Shown: one piece after another, positions 7,183-20,156 of the stretch
How the letters are laid out: each line of letters starts with the position of its first letter
Position numbering within the stretch: the stretch's first letter is position 1
Source of the DNA: Allobrachymonas sp.
GTDB taxonomy: Bacteria; Pseudomonadota; Gammaproteobacteria; Burkholderiales; Burkholderiaceae_C
Length of the DNA: 39,041 bases
Direction of reading: 5' to 3'
Assembly (NCBI GenBank): GCA_030529505.1
Contig: JAUMWT010000021.1
Coordinates: 1-39,041, forward strand
Notes under the pieces: model-generated
Databases searched by the model: none
Told to the model about the DNA's origin: nothing
The model's input: only the letters and a program-made list of their open reading frames with translations
Made by a program: the position numbers and the translations under genes

Positions 7183-8798
7183 TCAGATTTCGACCTTGCC
7201 ACCCAATTCCACCACTGCATTGTTGGGCAATGCCCATGTAGCTGGCCGCGCTGGTGGCCGCGTGGTGCATCTGCGCAAACAGTTTCTTGCGCCAACCCGC
7301 CATGCCTTTGCGGGCGGCTGCAGGCACCACCGTATCGCGCGAGAGGAAGTAACTCATCTGCATGGGATTGAGACTGCATCCCTGCGCCTCCAGCTGTTTG
7401 AGCGCCTGCGGCAGATTCACCTGATCCATGAAGCCGTAGTGCACCTCCACCTGCCAGCAATCGTGCCCCAGCGCGTGGATTTTCAGGCGCTCTTTGGCGC
7501 GGATCCAGGGCACTTCGTGATAGTGCACGGCCACAAACAGGTTCTGCTGGTGCAGCACCTTGTTGTGCTTGAGGTTATGCAGCAAGGCATTGGGCACGGC
7601 CACATCCGGCGTATACAAAAAAACGGCCGTGCCTTCTACCCGCTGCGGCGGTGTGGCAAAAATCGCTTCCAGAAATTCGCCCAACTGCAAGCCATCGCTG
7701 GCCACGCGCTGCGCCGCCATTTGCTGGCTGCCGCGATACCAGGTCAGCATCAGCAAAAACACGATGCCGGCCACCAACAGCGTGAACCAGCCGCCTTCGG
7801 GAATTTTCAGAATGTTCGAGAACAGGAAGAAGCTGTCGATCACCATGAAAAAGCCCGTGATCGCCAAGCCCAGCGCCAGCGGCCATTTTCAGACGTGGCG
7901 CATCACGAAATAGGCCATGATGGTGGAAATGAGCATATTGGCCGTCACGGCAATGCCATAGGCCCCGGCCAGATTGGCCGAGCTGCGAAAGCTCATGATC
8001 ACCAGCACGATCACGCTGAACAGCGCCCAGTTCACAAAGGGAATGCCCCCGTTTCGTGCTCGCTGGTGTGCAGAATCTGCAAACGCGGCAAATAGCCCAG
8101 GTGAATGATCTGCTTGGTGGCGTTGTAAGCGCCAGAAATCAGCGCCTGCGAAGCAATCACCGTGGCCGCCGTGGCCAGCACCACCACGGGATAGAGCGCC
8201 CACTTGGGCACCATCATGAAGAAAGGGTTAGCGGCTGCCTCGGGCTGGCGCAGCAGCAAAGCGCCCTGCCCCAGATAGCACAGCACGAGCGAAGGCATCA
8301 CCACCGAAAACCAGGCCAGTTGGATTGGCTTGCGGCCGAAGTGGTCCATGTCGGCGTACAGGGCCTCGCTGCCCGTCACGCACAGCACCACTGCGCCCAG
8401 GATCAAGAAAGTGGTGCCCGGCTGCCCCACGATGAAGCGCAACGCATGCGCGGAATTGAGCGCAGCCACAATGCCCGGCTGCTGGATGATTTGCAGCAGC
8501 CCCAAAACGCCGATCGTGAGGAACCACAGCAGCGTGATTGGCCCGAAAAAGCGCCCAATGCCCGCCGTGCCTTTTTTCTGGAACAGAAACAGCATCAGCA
8601 AAATCGCCAAGGCAATGGGCAGGGCGTAGGGCTTGAGTGCGGCGGACGCCACCTCCAGCCCTTCCAGCGCCGCCAGCACGGAAATAGCCGGCGTAATCAC
8701 CCCATCGCCATAAAACAGGCAGGCACCCGTGATGCCCAACAGCAACAAAACATAGCGCAGCCGGGGTTTGTCTTCAATCGCCTCGCCTTGAGACTTGG
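7183..8798 (-). pseudogene. kup: Kup-type potassium transporter, decayed
   Basis: Reverse-strand reading shows a KUP-family K+ uptake permease: [54 protein letters not shown], then [15 protein letters not shown] and the C-terminal domain up to NAVVELGGKVEI. Four lesions are visible. (1) The first about 110 residues, including the GDIGTSPLY region, are missing, with homology ending near 8798. (2) A short deletion and frameshift occurs near 8044 (HTSEHETG then a shifted frame). (3) A TGA replaces the Trp in RHVWKWPL (7889-7891). (4) A one-base frameshift near 7225 removes the normal end. The rest is well conserved, so decay looks recent. 6962-7182 and 8799-9004 hold no gene I can support. Confidence 0.88.
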
Positions 8799-9004
8799 GA
8801 CAGGATCTGAACCTTGACTACAGCCGGGCTGGCAGAGAAGACCGGGCTTGGCGCTTTGTCAGCGGCGGATTCGCCATGCCGGGGTCGGGTGTGAGCATGT
8901 TGACAAAGAGCCGTGCGGACAAGGCATGGCGTAAAGGCACAGGTCAAGGCTTGCGAGGGGCTGCGCGTTTGCAGGTTGCAAGAGGAGTGACGGCTCCGTC
9001 CAAG

Positions 9005-9478
9005 CTAGGTGCGGTAAGGGTTTTCAAAACCCAGCTCGGCCAGAATGCGGATTTCTTCGGCCTCCATGGCCTCGGCATCGGCCTCGCTGGTTTCGTGATC
9101 CCAGCCTTGCGCGTGCAGCGCCCCATGCACCAGCAGGTGGGCGTAATGAGCAGTGAGCGTTTTGCCCATATCGGCCGCTTCGCGTGCCACCACATCGGCG
9201 CACAGCACCAGGTCGGCGCACACATGCGGCGCGGCGCTGTAATCGAAGGTGAGCACATTGGTGGCGTAGTCGCGCTGGCGGTAGTCGCGGTTGAGCGTTT
9301 GCCCTTCTTCACTGTCCACGATGCGCACGGTGATTTCGGCCGCTTGCACATCGTTCAGCAAAGCATGGCGCAGCCAGCGCCGCACGCGATGGCGCGGCAA
9401 GGCGGCGCGGTGCTGCGCCACGTCGGCCAAGCGGCCGAATTGCAATGAAAGGCTCAGTTCTGGGCGGGTAGCGGGCAT
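9005..9478 (-). CDS. ybeY: Endoribonuclease YbeY
   Basis: YbeY is a zinc metallo-endoribonuclease needed for 16S rRNA 3'-end maturation and ribosome quality control. The 157-residue protein holds the family signature HGALHAQGWDH, with H118, H122 and H128 as zinc ligands, and the preceding ATNVLTFDY and DLVLCADVV strands. The start MPATRPELSLSLQ at 9478 fits the normal family length; an upstream extension to 9577 has no homology. Neighbours often include phoH and an HlyC/CorC gene, but here the downstream side is the kup remnant and the upstream side a tRNA gene. Confidence 0.93.
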   Translation of the reverse strand: MPATRPELSLSLQFGRLADVAQHRAALPRHRVRRWLRHALLNDVQAAEITVRIVDSEEGQTLNRDYRQRDYATNVLTFDYSAAPHVCADLVLCADVVAREAADMGKTLTAHYAHLLVHGALHAQGWDHETSEADAEAMEAEEIRILAELGFENPYRT

Positions 9479-9610
9479 GCAAATGGCTCCATTGCCTGCA
9501 AAGGTGAGAGCAAGAGGTGGTGTCTCGATGCCGTTTTGGGCTGCAGGCGAAACGGTTGGCATCACCCGGCTCCGCATGGCTTTGGGCGGCGAGATAAGAG
9601 GGATGCAGAT

Positions 9611-9641
9611 AAAAAAACAGCAGCCCGTTGAGGGGCTGCTG
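9611..9641 (-). terminator. Rho-independent terminator after tRNA-Leu
   Basis: Reading in the reverse direction, a GC-rich stem (CAGCAGCCC / GGGCTGCTG with a short loop) is followed by seven T residues (9611-9617). It lies 10 bases past the CCA end of the tRNA gene. Confidence 0.85.
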
Positions 9642-9650
9642 ATTCAAATT

Positions 9651-9737
9651 TGGTGCCGGAAGCCGGAATCGAACCGGCACGGTGTCGCCACCGGCAGATT
9701 TTGAATCTGCTGCGTCTACCAATTTCGCCACTCCGGC
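9651..9737 (-). tRNA. tRNA-Leu (anticodon CAA)
   Basis: The 87-base reverse-strand gene begins GCCGGAGTGGCG and ends TTCCGGCACCA with an encoded CCA. The anticodon stem GCAGA / TCTGC encloses the loop TTCAAAA, giving anticodon CAA (reads UUG). A long variable arm (class II) and the T-loop GGTTCGATTCC are present. The acceptor stem GCCGGAG pairs with TTCCGGC. Confidence 0.96.
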
Positions 9738-9868
9738 AGGAGCAGTAAAATACAAGGCCGCCATTATGGCACAAGCCTTTGTGCTTTTTCGGGCTGTGTC
9801 GTGTCATTGCATGCGCGGCTTTTTTGTGCTTGTTGCCAGCAGCCGCTTTTTCGTGAATGTGCCCTCTC

Positions 9869-10774
9869 ATGCCTTCCCACTACCCCACGATCGAACAATG
9901 CATCGGCCAAACACCGCTGGTGCGGCTGCAACGGCTGGGCGGCGATCTGGCGGCACGAGGCAATGTGCTGCTAGGCAAGCTTGAGGGCAATAACCCGGCC
10001 GGCTCGGTCAAAGACCGGCCCGCGCTGTCGATGATCATGCAAGCGGAGCAGCGTGGCGAGATCCGCCCCGGCGACACCCTGATCGAGGCGACCAGCGGCA
10101 ACACCGGCATCGCCTTGGCGATGGTGGCTGCCATCAAGGGCTACCGCATGATTCTGGTCATGCCCGAGGACCTGAGCCTGGAGCGCGCGCAGACCATGCG
10201 CGCTTATGGGGCGGAGTTGGTGCTCACGGCCCGCAGCGGCGGCATGGAATATGCGCGCGATTTGGCTTTGCAGATGCAGGCCGATGGCAAGGGGCGTGTG
10301 CTCGATCAATTCGCCAATCGCGACAACAGCCTGGTGCATTACGAAACCACCGGCCCCGAAATCTGGCGGCAGACCGCAGGGCGCATCACGCACTTCGTCA
10401 GCGCCATGGGCACCACGGGCACCATCAGTGGCACAGGGCGCTACCTGAAAGAGCAGAACCCGCAAGTGCGCATCGTGGGCGTGCAGCCGGGTGATGGCTC
10501 GCGCATACCGGGCATTCGCAAATGGCCGGCGGCTTACCAGCCCGGCATTTACGAGCCGCAGTGGGTGGACGAAGTGATGGAGGTGTCGCAGACCGAGGCC
10601 GAGGCCATGTGCCGCCGCATGGCGCGAGAGGAGGGCCTTTTCGCTGGCATTTCGGCTGCGGGCGCCTGTTGCGCGGCCTTGCAACTGGCCGAACGCGAGC
10701 GCGATGCCACCATCGTCTTCGTGGTGTGCGACCGGGGCGACCGTTATCTCTCTACCGGGGTCTTTCCTGTTTGA
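9869..10774 (+). CDS. cysM: Cysteine synthase B (O-acetylserine / thiosulfate sulfhydrylase)
   Basis: CysM is a PLP enzyme of fold type II that makes cysteine or S-sulfocysteine from O-acetylserine. The PLP lysine is K48 in NNPAGSVKDRPA. The substrate loop TSGNTG and the phosphate-binding GTTGTISG follow. KDRPALSMI rather than KDRIA, and the 301-residue length, point to CysM rather than CysK. The ATG at 9869 (MPSHYPTIEQCIGQTPLV) fits the family start; a GTG-type start 12 bases upstream is less likely. TusA, another sulfur protein, is encoded 280 bp downstream beyond a MITE. Confidence 0.94.
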   Translation: MPSHYPTIEQCIGQTPLVRLQRLGGDLAARGNVLLGKLEGNNPAGSVKDRPALSMIMQAEQRGEIRPGDTLIEATSGNTGIALAMVAAIKGYRMILVMPEDLSLERAQTMRAYGAELVLTARSGGMEYARDLALQMQADGKGRVLDQFANRDNSLVHYETTGPEIWRQTAGRITHFVSAMGTTGTISGTGRYLKEQNPQVRIVGVQPGDGSRIPGIRKWPAAYQPGIYEPQWVDEVMEVSQTEAEAMCRRMAREEGLFAGISAAGACCAALQLAERERDATIVFVVCDRGDRYLSTGVFPV

Positions 10775-10792
10775 GGGCCGGGCATGGCCCCG

Positions 10793-10963
10793 AGAGCCTG
10801 TTCAAAGCCTTCGCATCGTATGCATTGCTTGGCAAAGGCAATAAATGAGCGTGATCTTTGTCGTACCCCTTGCCAAGACGGGGCCGTCCTGGCTGTAGCT
10901 TGCGCCGGGATCCTGACCATTTGTTGGACTTGCGTACACATGGAAAGACTTTGAACAGGCTCT
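10793..10963. mobile_element. 171-bp MITE with IS5-type ends
   Basis: The ends are 19-bp inverted repeats with one mismatch: AGAGCCTGTTCAAAGCCTT at 10793-10811, and on the reverse strand AGAGCCTGTTCAAAGTCTT at 10945-10963. No transposase reading frame lies between, so this is a non-autonomous element. The outer 12 bases are the same as those of the IS5-family copies at 38671 and 1992, which could supply transposase. I see no clear target duplication. It sits between cysM and tusA. Confidence 0.75.
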
Positions 10964-11056
10964 GAGTGCTTTCGAGTCAAGCGGGTGTCAGGCGGAGATG
11001 GAGCTGGGTGCGAAGGCCTCTGATGACGATCAATCAATCAACAAGGAAGAACAAGC

Positions 11057-11290
11057 GTGACGATGCATGCCGATGCCGAACTCGATGTGCAGGGGCTGCA
11101 TTGCCCCTTGCCGATTCTCAAAGCCAAAAAAGCGCTGGCGGCACTGCCCAGCGGGCAGGTGCTGCGCGTGCTGACGACCGACCCCGGCGCGCCCAGCGAC
11201 TTTGCCGTGTTTGCCAAGCAAACCGGCCACACCCTGCTGCAACAGCAAACCGAAGGAGCTGTCACCAGCCACTGGCTGCGCAAGCGTTAG
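11057..11290 (+). CDS. tusA: TusA-family sulfurtransferase
   Basis: TusA carries persulfide sulfur to tRNA thiolation, molybdenum cofactor synthesis or sulfur oxidation. The 77-residue protein has the family signature with the catalytic cysteine C16 in GLHCPLPILKAKKAL, followed by VLRVLTTDPGAPSDFAVFAK and a C-terminal GAVTSHWLRKR. The ATG at 11057 follows ACAAGGAAGAACAAGCGTG, a fair ribosome site; the next in-frame ATG, two codons on, is also possible. It stands alone between the MITE and the pyrG promoter region. Confidence 0.92.
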   Translation: MTMHADAELDVQGLHCPLPILKAKKALAALPSGQVLRVLTTDPGAPSDFAVFAKQTGHTLLQQQTEGAVTSHWLRKR

Positions 11291-14021
<2,731 letters not shown>

Positions 14022-14033
<12 letters not shown>

Positions 14034-14050
14034 AAAAAACAAATGGCCTG
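14022..14050. terminator. Perfect hairpin across the DUF4328 stop codon
   Basis: The 11-bp arms CAGGCCATTTG and CAAATGGCCTG enclose a loop of seven A. The stop TGA of the preceding gene lies at the arm/loop border. No T-run follows on the forward strand, so it may protect the transcript end or act as a weak terminator. Confidence 0.55.
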
Positions 14051-14229
14051 TGGTGCGGGTTGCGTTGGGCGAGGCAGCGAGTGAAAAAAACAGTCGAATG
14101 CAAGGCCATTGACAACCTTGCCGTCTCCCGCCGGGGCTTGCTGGCATCCCTTTCGGTGGGCGCAGTCAACAGCTTTTAGCCGCAGTGTCCTGGCCGTCCG
14201 GGATGCCCACTGCAAGAAAAGGAACCACC

Positions 14230-15063
14230 ATGCCCGCTGCCACATCTACACCCCCATCTGAAACTGTCCGTACCGCCTTCGATCACGCCAGCGGCCGCAG
14301 CTTGGCCGTGGGCGATGCGCAGCTTTACTTTGAAGAAGCCGGCAAGCCCAACGGCCCGCCCCTGCTGTGCCTGCACGGTGGCTTGGGCGATATGCGCGAT
14401 CTCAACCCCGTGCTGCCCGCCTTGGCCGGGCGCTTTCGCCTGATCGGCATCGACTTTCGCGGGCATGGCCGTTCCACGCTGGGCAACCGGCCGCTGAGCT
14501 ACGCCTTGTACCAGGCCGATGTGCGGGCGGTGTTGCGGCATCTGGGCCTTGCAGCGGCGCGCGTGCTGGGCTTCAGCGATGGCGGCATCACCGCCTTGCG
14601 CTTGGCGGCTGAAGGCGACAGCACGTTCCAGGTGCAGCAACTGGCCACCATCGGCGCGCAATGGCGCTTGCTGGCCGACGACCCCTCGTTGCCCTTACTG
14701 CAAGGGCTCACCTCGGCCGACTGGGCCGGCATGTTTCCCGAGGCGCAGCCGCATTACGAAAAACACAACCCCGCGCCTGATTTTGACCGCCTACTGGCAC
14801 AGGTCAAAGCCATGTGGGCCAACAGCCAAGCGGGCAACTATCCGGGCGAGGCTGTGCGCAGCATCTCCGCGCCCACCTTGCTGATTCGTGGCGATAGGGA
14901 CGAACTGTGCAGCCTGCAAGAACTGGCCGAGCTGCAACAGCGCATCGCCGGTAGCGCGTTGCTGAACCTGCCCTTTGCCAACCATGCGGTGCAGGCCAAG
15001 TGGCCTGACGCTGTTTCCACTTTCCTCAACACTTTTTTCGAGCGTGCGCTCTCACCGACATGA
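14230..15063 (+). CDS. Alpha/beta hydrolase
   Basis: This is a 277-residue cytoplasmic alpha/beta-hydrolase-fold enzyme. The oxyanion motif is [10 protein letters not shown], the nucleophile elbow GFSDGG (S116), and the likely catalytic acid D224 in RGDRDEL and base H252 in FANHAVQ. The substrate is unknown; the closest broad groups are the proline iminopeptidase and haloalkane-dehalogenase-like hydrolases. The ATG at 14230 is preceded by AAAAGGAACCACC, a good ribosome site. Its stop overlaps the kdsA start by 4 bases (ATGA), so the two are translationally coupled. 14051-14229 before it holds no gene. Confidence 0.85.
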   Translation: MPAATSTPPSETVRTAFDHASGRSLAVGDAQLYFEEAGKPNGPPLLCLHGGLGDMRDLNPVLPALAGRFRLIGIDFRGHGRSTLGNRPLSYALYQADVRAVLRHLGLAAARVLGFSDGGITALRLAAEGDSTFQVQQLATIGAQWRLLADDPSLPLLQGLTSADWAGMFPEAQPHYEKHNPAPDFDRLLAQVKAMWANSQAGNYPGEAVRSISAPTLLIRGDRDELCSLQELAELQQRIAGSALLNLPFANHAVQAKWPDAVSTFLNTFFERALSPT

Positions 15064-15917
15064 ATCTCTGTGGCTTTCCCATCGGGCTGGATCGGCCCTT
15101 CTTCCTCATCGCTGGCCCCTGCGTGGTCGAATCCGAACAGCTGCAAATGGACGTGGCCGGGCAGTTGAAAGAAATCACCGCACAGCTGGGCATCCCCTTC
15201 ATCTTCAAAAGCAGCTACGACAAGGCCAACCGCTCCAGCGGCGCCAGCTTTCGCGGCCCGGGCATGGAACAAGGGCTGGAAATCCTGGCCAAGGTGAAGA
15301 AAGAACTGCAACTGCCCGTGCTCACAGACGTGCACACCGAGGCCGAAATCCCCGCCGTGGCCGCCGTGGTGGACGTGCTGCAAACCCCTGCCTTTTTGTG
15401 CCGCCAAACCGACTTCATCCGCGCCGTGGCGCAGTCGGGCAAGCCGGTGAACATCAAGAAAGGCCAGTTCCTCGCGCCCCACGACATGAAAAACGTCATC
15501 GACAAGGCCCGCGCCGCCGCGCGCGAGGCGGGCCTGTCCGAAGACAATTTCATGGCCTGCGAGCGTGGCGCCAGCTTTGGCTACAACAACCTCGTTTCCG
15601 ACATGCGCAGCCTGGCCATCATGCGCGAAACGGGCGCGCCCGTGGTGTTTGACGCCACCCACAGCGTGCAACTGCCCGGCGGCTTGGGGCAAGCAAGCGG
15701 CGGCCAGCGCGAAATGGTGCCCGTGCTGGCCCGCGCGGCCGTGGCCGTGGGCGTGGCGGGCCTGTTCATGGAAACGCACCCAGACCCGAAAAACGCCTTG
15801 AGTGACGGGCCGAATGCCGTTCCGCTCAAGCACATGAAAGTCTTGCTCGAAACCTTGATGGAACTGGATGCGGTAACCAAGCAAAACGGTTTTCTGGAAA
15901 ACCATTTCAGCGCCTGA
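15060..15917 (+). CDS. kdsA: KDO-8-phosphate synthase
   Basis: KdsA condenses phosphoenolpyruvate with arabinose-5-phosphate to make KDO-8-phosphate, the first committed step to the KDO of lipid A-core. The 285-residue protein has the family TIM-barrel motifs [61 protein letters not shown] and [13 protein letters not shown], and ends with [20 protein letters not shown]. It is full length. The start overlaps the hydrolase stop, and the DUF3592 gene starts directly at its stop. Confidence 0.98.
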   Translation: MNLCGFPIGLDRPFFLIAGPCVVESEQLQMDVAGQLKEITAQLGIPFIFKSSYDKANRSSGASFRGPGMEQGLEILAKVKKELQLPVLTDVHTEAEIPAVAAVVDVLQTPAFLCRQTDFIRAVAQSGKPVNIKKGQFLAPHDMKNVIDKARAAAREAGLSEDNFMACERGASFGYNNLVSDMRSLAIMRETGAPVVFDATHSVQLPGGLGQASGGQREMVPVLARAAVAVGVAGLFMETHPDPKNALSDGPNAVPLKHMKVLLETLMELDAVTKQNGFLENHFSA

Positions 15918-16340
15918 GTGTTGCCAAACGTGGACCCGTTGGTCTATTCAGCCAAGCTGATGGGGTATGGCTTTGCCCTTATCGCCTTGCTCATCATGGC
16001 TTGGGGCGCACTCAGCTTGGGCGTGGCCGTGCACGCCTGGCTGACCGCTGCACGCACACACGGCGAGGTGATTGACTTCGCTGAAAAGCCCGGCCACGAC
16101 AACACTCGCGCGTATTACGCGCCGCTGGTGTGCTTTACCCACGGGCAGCAAATCGTCATCTTTGAAAGCAGTTACGCCTTGCCTTCCCCGCGCTATGCCG
16201 TGGGTGAGCGCGTGCGTGTGGCCTTCAAGCCCCAGAACCCCGAGCAGGCTGAAATACTCGACCCCTTCGTCTTCTTTCTGCCCGGCCTATTCAAACTGGG
16301 CCTGGGCTGGTTGTTCTGGAAGATGGCCTCTGTTTGGTAA
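15918..16340 (+). CDS. DUF3592 membrane protein
   Basis: This is a 140-residue protein with a membrane helix at each end (FALIALLIMAWGALSLGVAV at about 19-38 and FVFFLPGLFKLGLGWLFW near the C-terminus). Between them is a soluble beta-rich domain (GEVIDFAEKPGHDNTRAYYA, PLVCFTHGQQIVIFESSYAL), which is the usual DUF3592 plan. The function is unknown. The start is GTG at 15918, immediately after the kdsA TGA, so it relies on re-initiation. Its place in a kdsA-eno interval is typical for the order, which supports it being real. Confidence 0.8.
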   Translation: MLPNVDPLVYSAKLMGYGFALIALLIMAWGALSLGVAVHAWLTAARTHGEVIDFAEKPGHDNTRAYYAPLVCFTHGQQIVIFESSYALPSPRYAVGERVRVAFKPQNPEQAEILDPFVFFLPGLFKLGLGWLFWKMASVW

Positions 16341-16348
16341 CCTCCGCC

Positions 16349-16750
16349 ATGCCCGCCGCCCCTACGCCCCAGCACACTCCTGCCCCCAAGCCCGCGGTGC
16401 CGAACAGGGCTTTGGCCTGTGCATCCGCCGCATGGCCCTGGCTGCTGGCCCTTGCCCCCTGGTTGCTGGCAGGCGTATACGGTGGTGTATCAGGCGGATG
16501 GGGCGGAGCCCTGGAAGCGCCGCTGGGCATTGCGCTGGCCCCCTGGCTTTTCGTGAGCATTTACTTCACCTTCCTCGATGCTTATCCGGTGTGGGCAGCA
16601 GCCTTCTTTCCGCTGCTGTATGTGGCCGCTTTCGCCGCTATGGCAGTGGGCATCACATGCTGGCGGCGATGGTGGGGCAAGCTGTTGCTGGGCTGGAGCT
16701 ATTTCGCGCTGGGTTGGGTGTGTGCGTTCCAGATATTGGCTGTGACTTGA
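16349..16750 (+). CDS. Small hydrophobic membrane protein
   Basis: This 133-residue protein starts with a Pro/Ala-rich segment (MPAAPTPQHTPAPKPAVP), followed by four hydrophobic segments rich in Trp and Ala (WPWLLALAPWLLAGVYG, LGIALAPWLFVSIYF, WAAAFFPLLYVAAFAAMAV, WSYFALGWVCAFQILAV). I do not recognise a family. It follows the DUF3592 gene by 8 bases, so it is probably co-transcribed and may work with it. 16751-17041 after it contains the eno leader and nothing else I can support. Confidence 0.65.
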   Translation: MPAAPTPQHTPAPKPAVPNRALACASAAWPWLLALAPWLLAGVYGGVSGGWGGALEAPLGIALAPWLFVSIYFTFLDAYPVWAAAFFPLLYVAAFAAMAVGITCWRRWWGKLLLGWSYFALGWVCAFQILAVT

Positions 16751-17038
16751 GACGCTGTTCGCGATCCCCCTGCGGGCGCTTGCATGCTGGCAGCGGGTGG
16801 CTTGCTGCCTTGCCAATCTTGTTCATGGCGCAGCTATGCGCTGCAATGTGCACCTTGCTGCTTGACCGTTTCAGGGCCTTGATCTTTTGATCGGCGGCGC
16901 AAGCGATTTATGATTCAGCCCGACTGTTTCAGGCGCGGCGGTCATGTTGCCCAGCGGCCAAGGCGCGCCGCTGTGGGCGCTGCGATCGCCGCAGCGATGA
17001 TTGATTTTTGTTGATGAACGTTTGATTCAGAAAGGTAA

Positions 17039-18328
<1,290 letters not shown>

Positions 18329-18552
18329 TGCCTTGCCAGCTTGGCTGGTCGGTGCTTGCTTGAGGGTTGGCGGGCACAGCCTGTTTAAACGCTTCAACGT
18401 TTTTGTGCAGGCCGCCCGCTTCAACAACACCAGGCCCGGCGATGCACGCGGGGCTTGGTGAGCAAACCCGCAGGCCTCATCCGCAGCATCCGTCCCATTG
18501 CTTTTGCGCCTTCTTCGTAGCTTGTTTGTGCCCCCTTTTTGATTCACTGGCC

Positions 18553-18831
18553 ATGACCACACGTCCCCTCATCCCTCTGGTTCTGGTGCTGCTGCTGATT
18601 CTGTTGCAGTACAGCATCTGGACGGGGCGTGGCAGCATGGGCCAGGTGGCCGAACTGCAAAAGAACCTGAGCGAACTGCGTGCCAAAAACCAGCAGACCG
18701 AGGCTGACATCCTGCGCCTGCGATCGGAAATTCAAGACCTGCAAGAAGGCTTGAACATCGTCGAAGAAAAGGCGCGCTATGAAATGGGCCTGGTCAAGCC
18801 CAACGAAATCTTCGTGCAGATCACGCACTGA
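18553..18831 (+). CDS. ftsB: Cell division protein FtsB
   Basis: FtsB is a small bitopic divisome protein that pairs with FtsL and FtsQ. The 92-residue frame has a short cytoplasmic N-terminus, one membrane helix (LIPLVLVLLLILLQYSIW, about residues 6-23) and then a coiled coil (VAELQKNLSELRAKNQQTEA, DILRLRSEIQDLQEGLN). It ends with the family motif EEKARYEMGLVKPNEIFVQI. The ATG at 18553 gives the correct length; a longer frame upstream has no membrane logic. The 224 bp between eno and ftsB hold no other gene. Confidence 0.94.
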   Translation: MTTRPLIPLVLVLLLILLQYSIWTGRGSMGQVAELQKNLSELRAKNQQTEADILRLRSEIQDLQEGLNIVEEKARYEMGLVKPNEIFVQITH

Positions 18832-19186
18832 GGGTTGGCTGTTGAGCGCCTGCCAGATCGGCGCAGTGCCCAGTGTGATGGAGTCGCTTCATGCCCAAAA
18901 CAAAGCCGCCATCAGGCGTCTTTTTCGTGCGTTTTTGATTCTTCATGGAGCAGCAGAATCAGCGCAGCCCATGCATTCACTTGAATGCGGCCTTGTTTCG
19001 TGCCTTGCTGCCAGAGCGCTTTGGCGCATTCACGCTCCCATTCCATGACGTGAAAAGGTGGGGCGGTGCCGGCTTGCACGTGGCTGGTGTTCAAACGCGC
19101 CCATCGCCAGCGCCTGTGCCCATGGGTGACTCAAGAAAGGGGCATGCTCGCGTGAGTAACGTGCGCCCGCCCCCAAACGGCTTGCT
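18832..19186. other. 355-bp gap between ftsB and yghU
   Basis: ftsB and yghU converge here. A 60-codon reverse frame (18912-19094, starting MNTSHVQAGTAPPFHVMEWE) is possible but matches nothing I know and lacks a clear ribosome site. No strong terminator is seen. I leave it unassigned. Confidence 0.3.
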
Positions 19187-19978
19187 TCACTTGATCGGCT
19201 GATACTCCTTCACCAAGGCCTTTTGCACCGCCGGGCGCTCGGCAATCTGCCGGGCCCAGCGCAGCAGGTGCGGGTAGCTGGCCGCGTCCAGAAATTCCGC
19301 CGCTTCGTACACCTGATTGAGCACCAACCGCCCGTACCAGGGCCAGATGGCCATGTCGGCGATGGTGTAGGCATTGCCACAGATGTAGGGTTGAATGGCC
19401 AGCTGCTGGTTCAGCAAGTCGAGCTGGCGCTTGGTTTCGAGCGTGAAGCGGTTGATGGGGTATTCGAGTTTGACCGGAGCGTAGCGGTAGAAGTGCCCGA
19501 AGCCGCCGCCCACATAGGGTGCGCTGGCCATTTGCCAGAAGAGCCAGTTCAGGCATTCGGTGCGCAGGGCAGGATCGGTGGGCAAAAAGGCCCCGAACTT
19601 TTCGGCCAGATAGAGCAAGATGGCGCCCGATTCGAACACGCGCTGCGCTTGTGCGCCGCTGCGATCGAGCAGGGCCGGGATTTTGGAATTGGGGTTGATG
19701 GCGACAAAGCCTGAGCCGAACTGATCGCCTTCCATGATGTTGATCTTGAACAGGTCGTAATCGGCCTGCGCGATGCCTTGCGCCAGCAGTTCTTCGAGCA
19801 TCACGGTGACCTTGATGCCATTGGGCGTGCCCAGCGAATACAGTTGCAGGGGTTTGTCGCCCACGGGCAGGGTTTGTTCGAAAGTGGCGCCGGCTGTGGG
19901 GCGGTTGATGGCGGCAAAGCGCCCGCCGCTGTGCTGTTCCCATTGCCAGACTTTGGGCGGTGTGTAGTCTTGTGTCAT
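19187..19978 (-). CDS. yghU: YghU-type glutathione S-transferase
   Basis: This belongs to the nu-class GST group (YghU/YfcG) that binds glutathione and has disulfide-bond reductase activity. The 263-residue protein has the YghU-specific N-terminus (FAAINRPTAGATFEQTLPVG), the thioredoxin-fold glutathione site (LYSLGTPNGIKVTVMLEELL, with the TPNG turn replacing a catalytic Tyr/Ser), NPNSKIPAL and FESGAILLYLAEKFG. The C-terminal helical domain carries YTIADMAIWPWYG. The ATG at 19978 is preceded by GGAGG with 7-base spacing, a strong site that decides the start. Confidence 0.92.
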   Translation of the reverse strand: MTQDYTPPKVWQWEQHSGGRFAAINRPTAGATFEQTLPVGDKPLQLYSLGTPNGIKVTVMLEELLAQGIAQADYDLFKINIMEGDQFGSGFVAINPNSKIPALLDRSGAQAQRVFESGAILLYLAEKFGAFLPTDPALRTECLNWLFWQMASAPYVGGGFGHFYRYAPVKLEYPINRFTLETKRQLDLLNQQLAIQPYICGNAYTIADMAIWPWYGRLVLNQVYEAAEFLDAASYPHLLRWARQIAERPAVQKALVKEYQPIK

Positions 19979-20156
19979 TGCATGTCCTCCTGGTGGATTC
20001 AACTGGATTCGATTTTGGGGTTCAATGATGGGCCGATGGCGGATCGGGCGGCAACAAAAAGCAGGGGAGGCTTTTCAGCGAGCGGTATTTCGCTCGGCAG
20101 AGCGGAGCATCCGCACGAGCTTGAGCGAACGCATATGGCTTTGCTTGCCGCTTGCC

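Noticed and set aside
18912-19094. 60-codon reverse frame between ftsB and yghU
   Set aside because: No ribosome site, no recognised family, and no conservation evidence; reported only as part of the gap.
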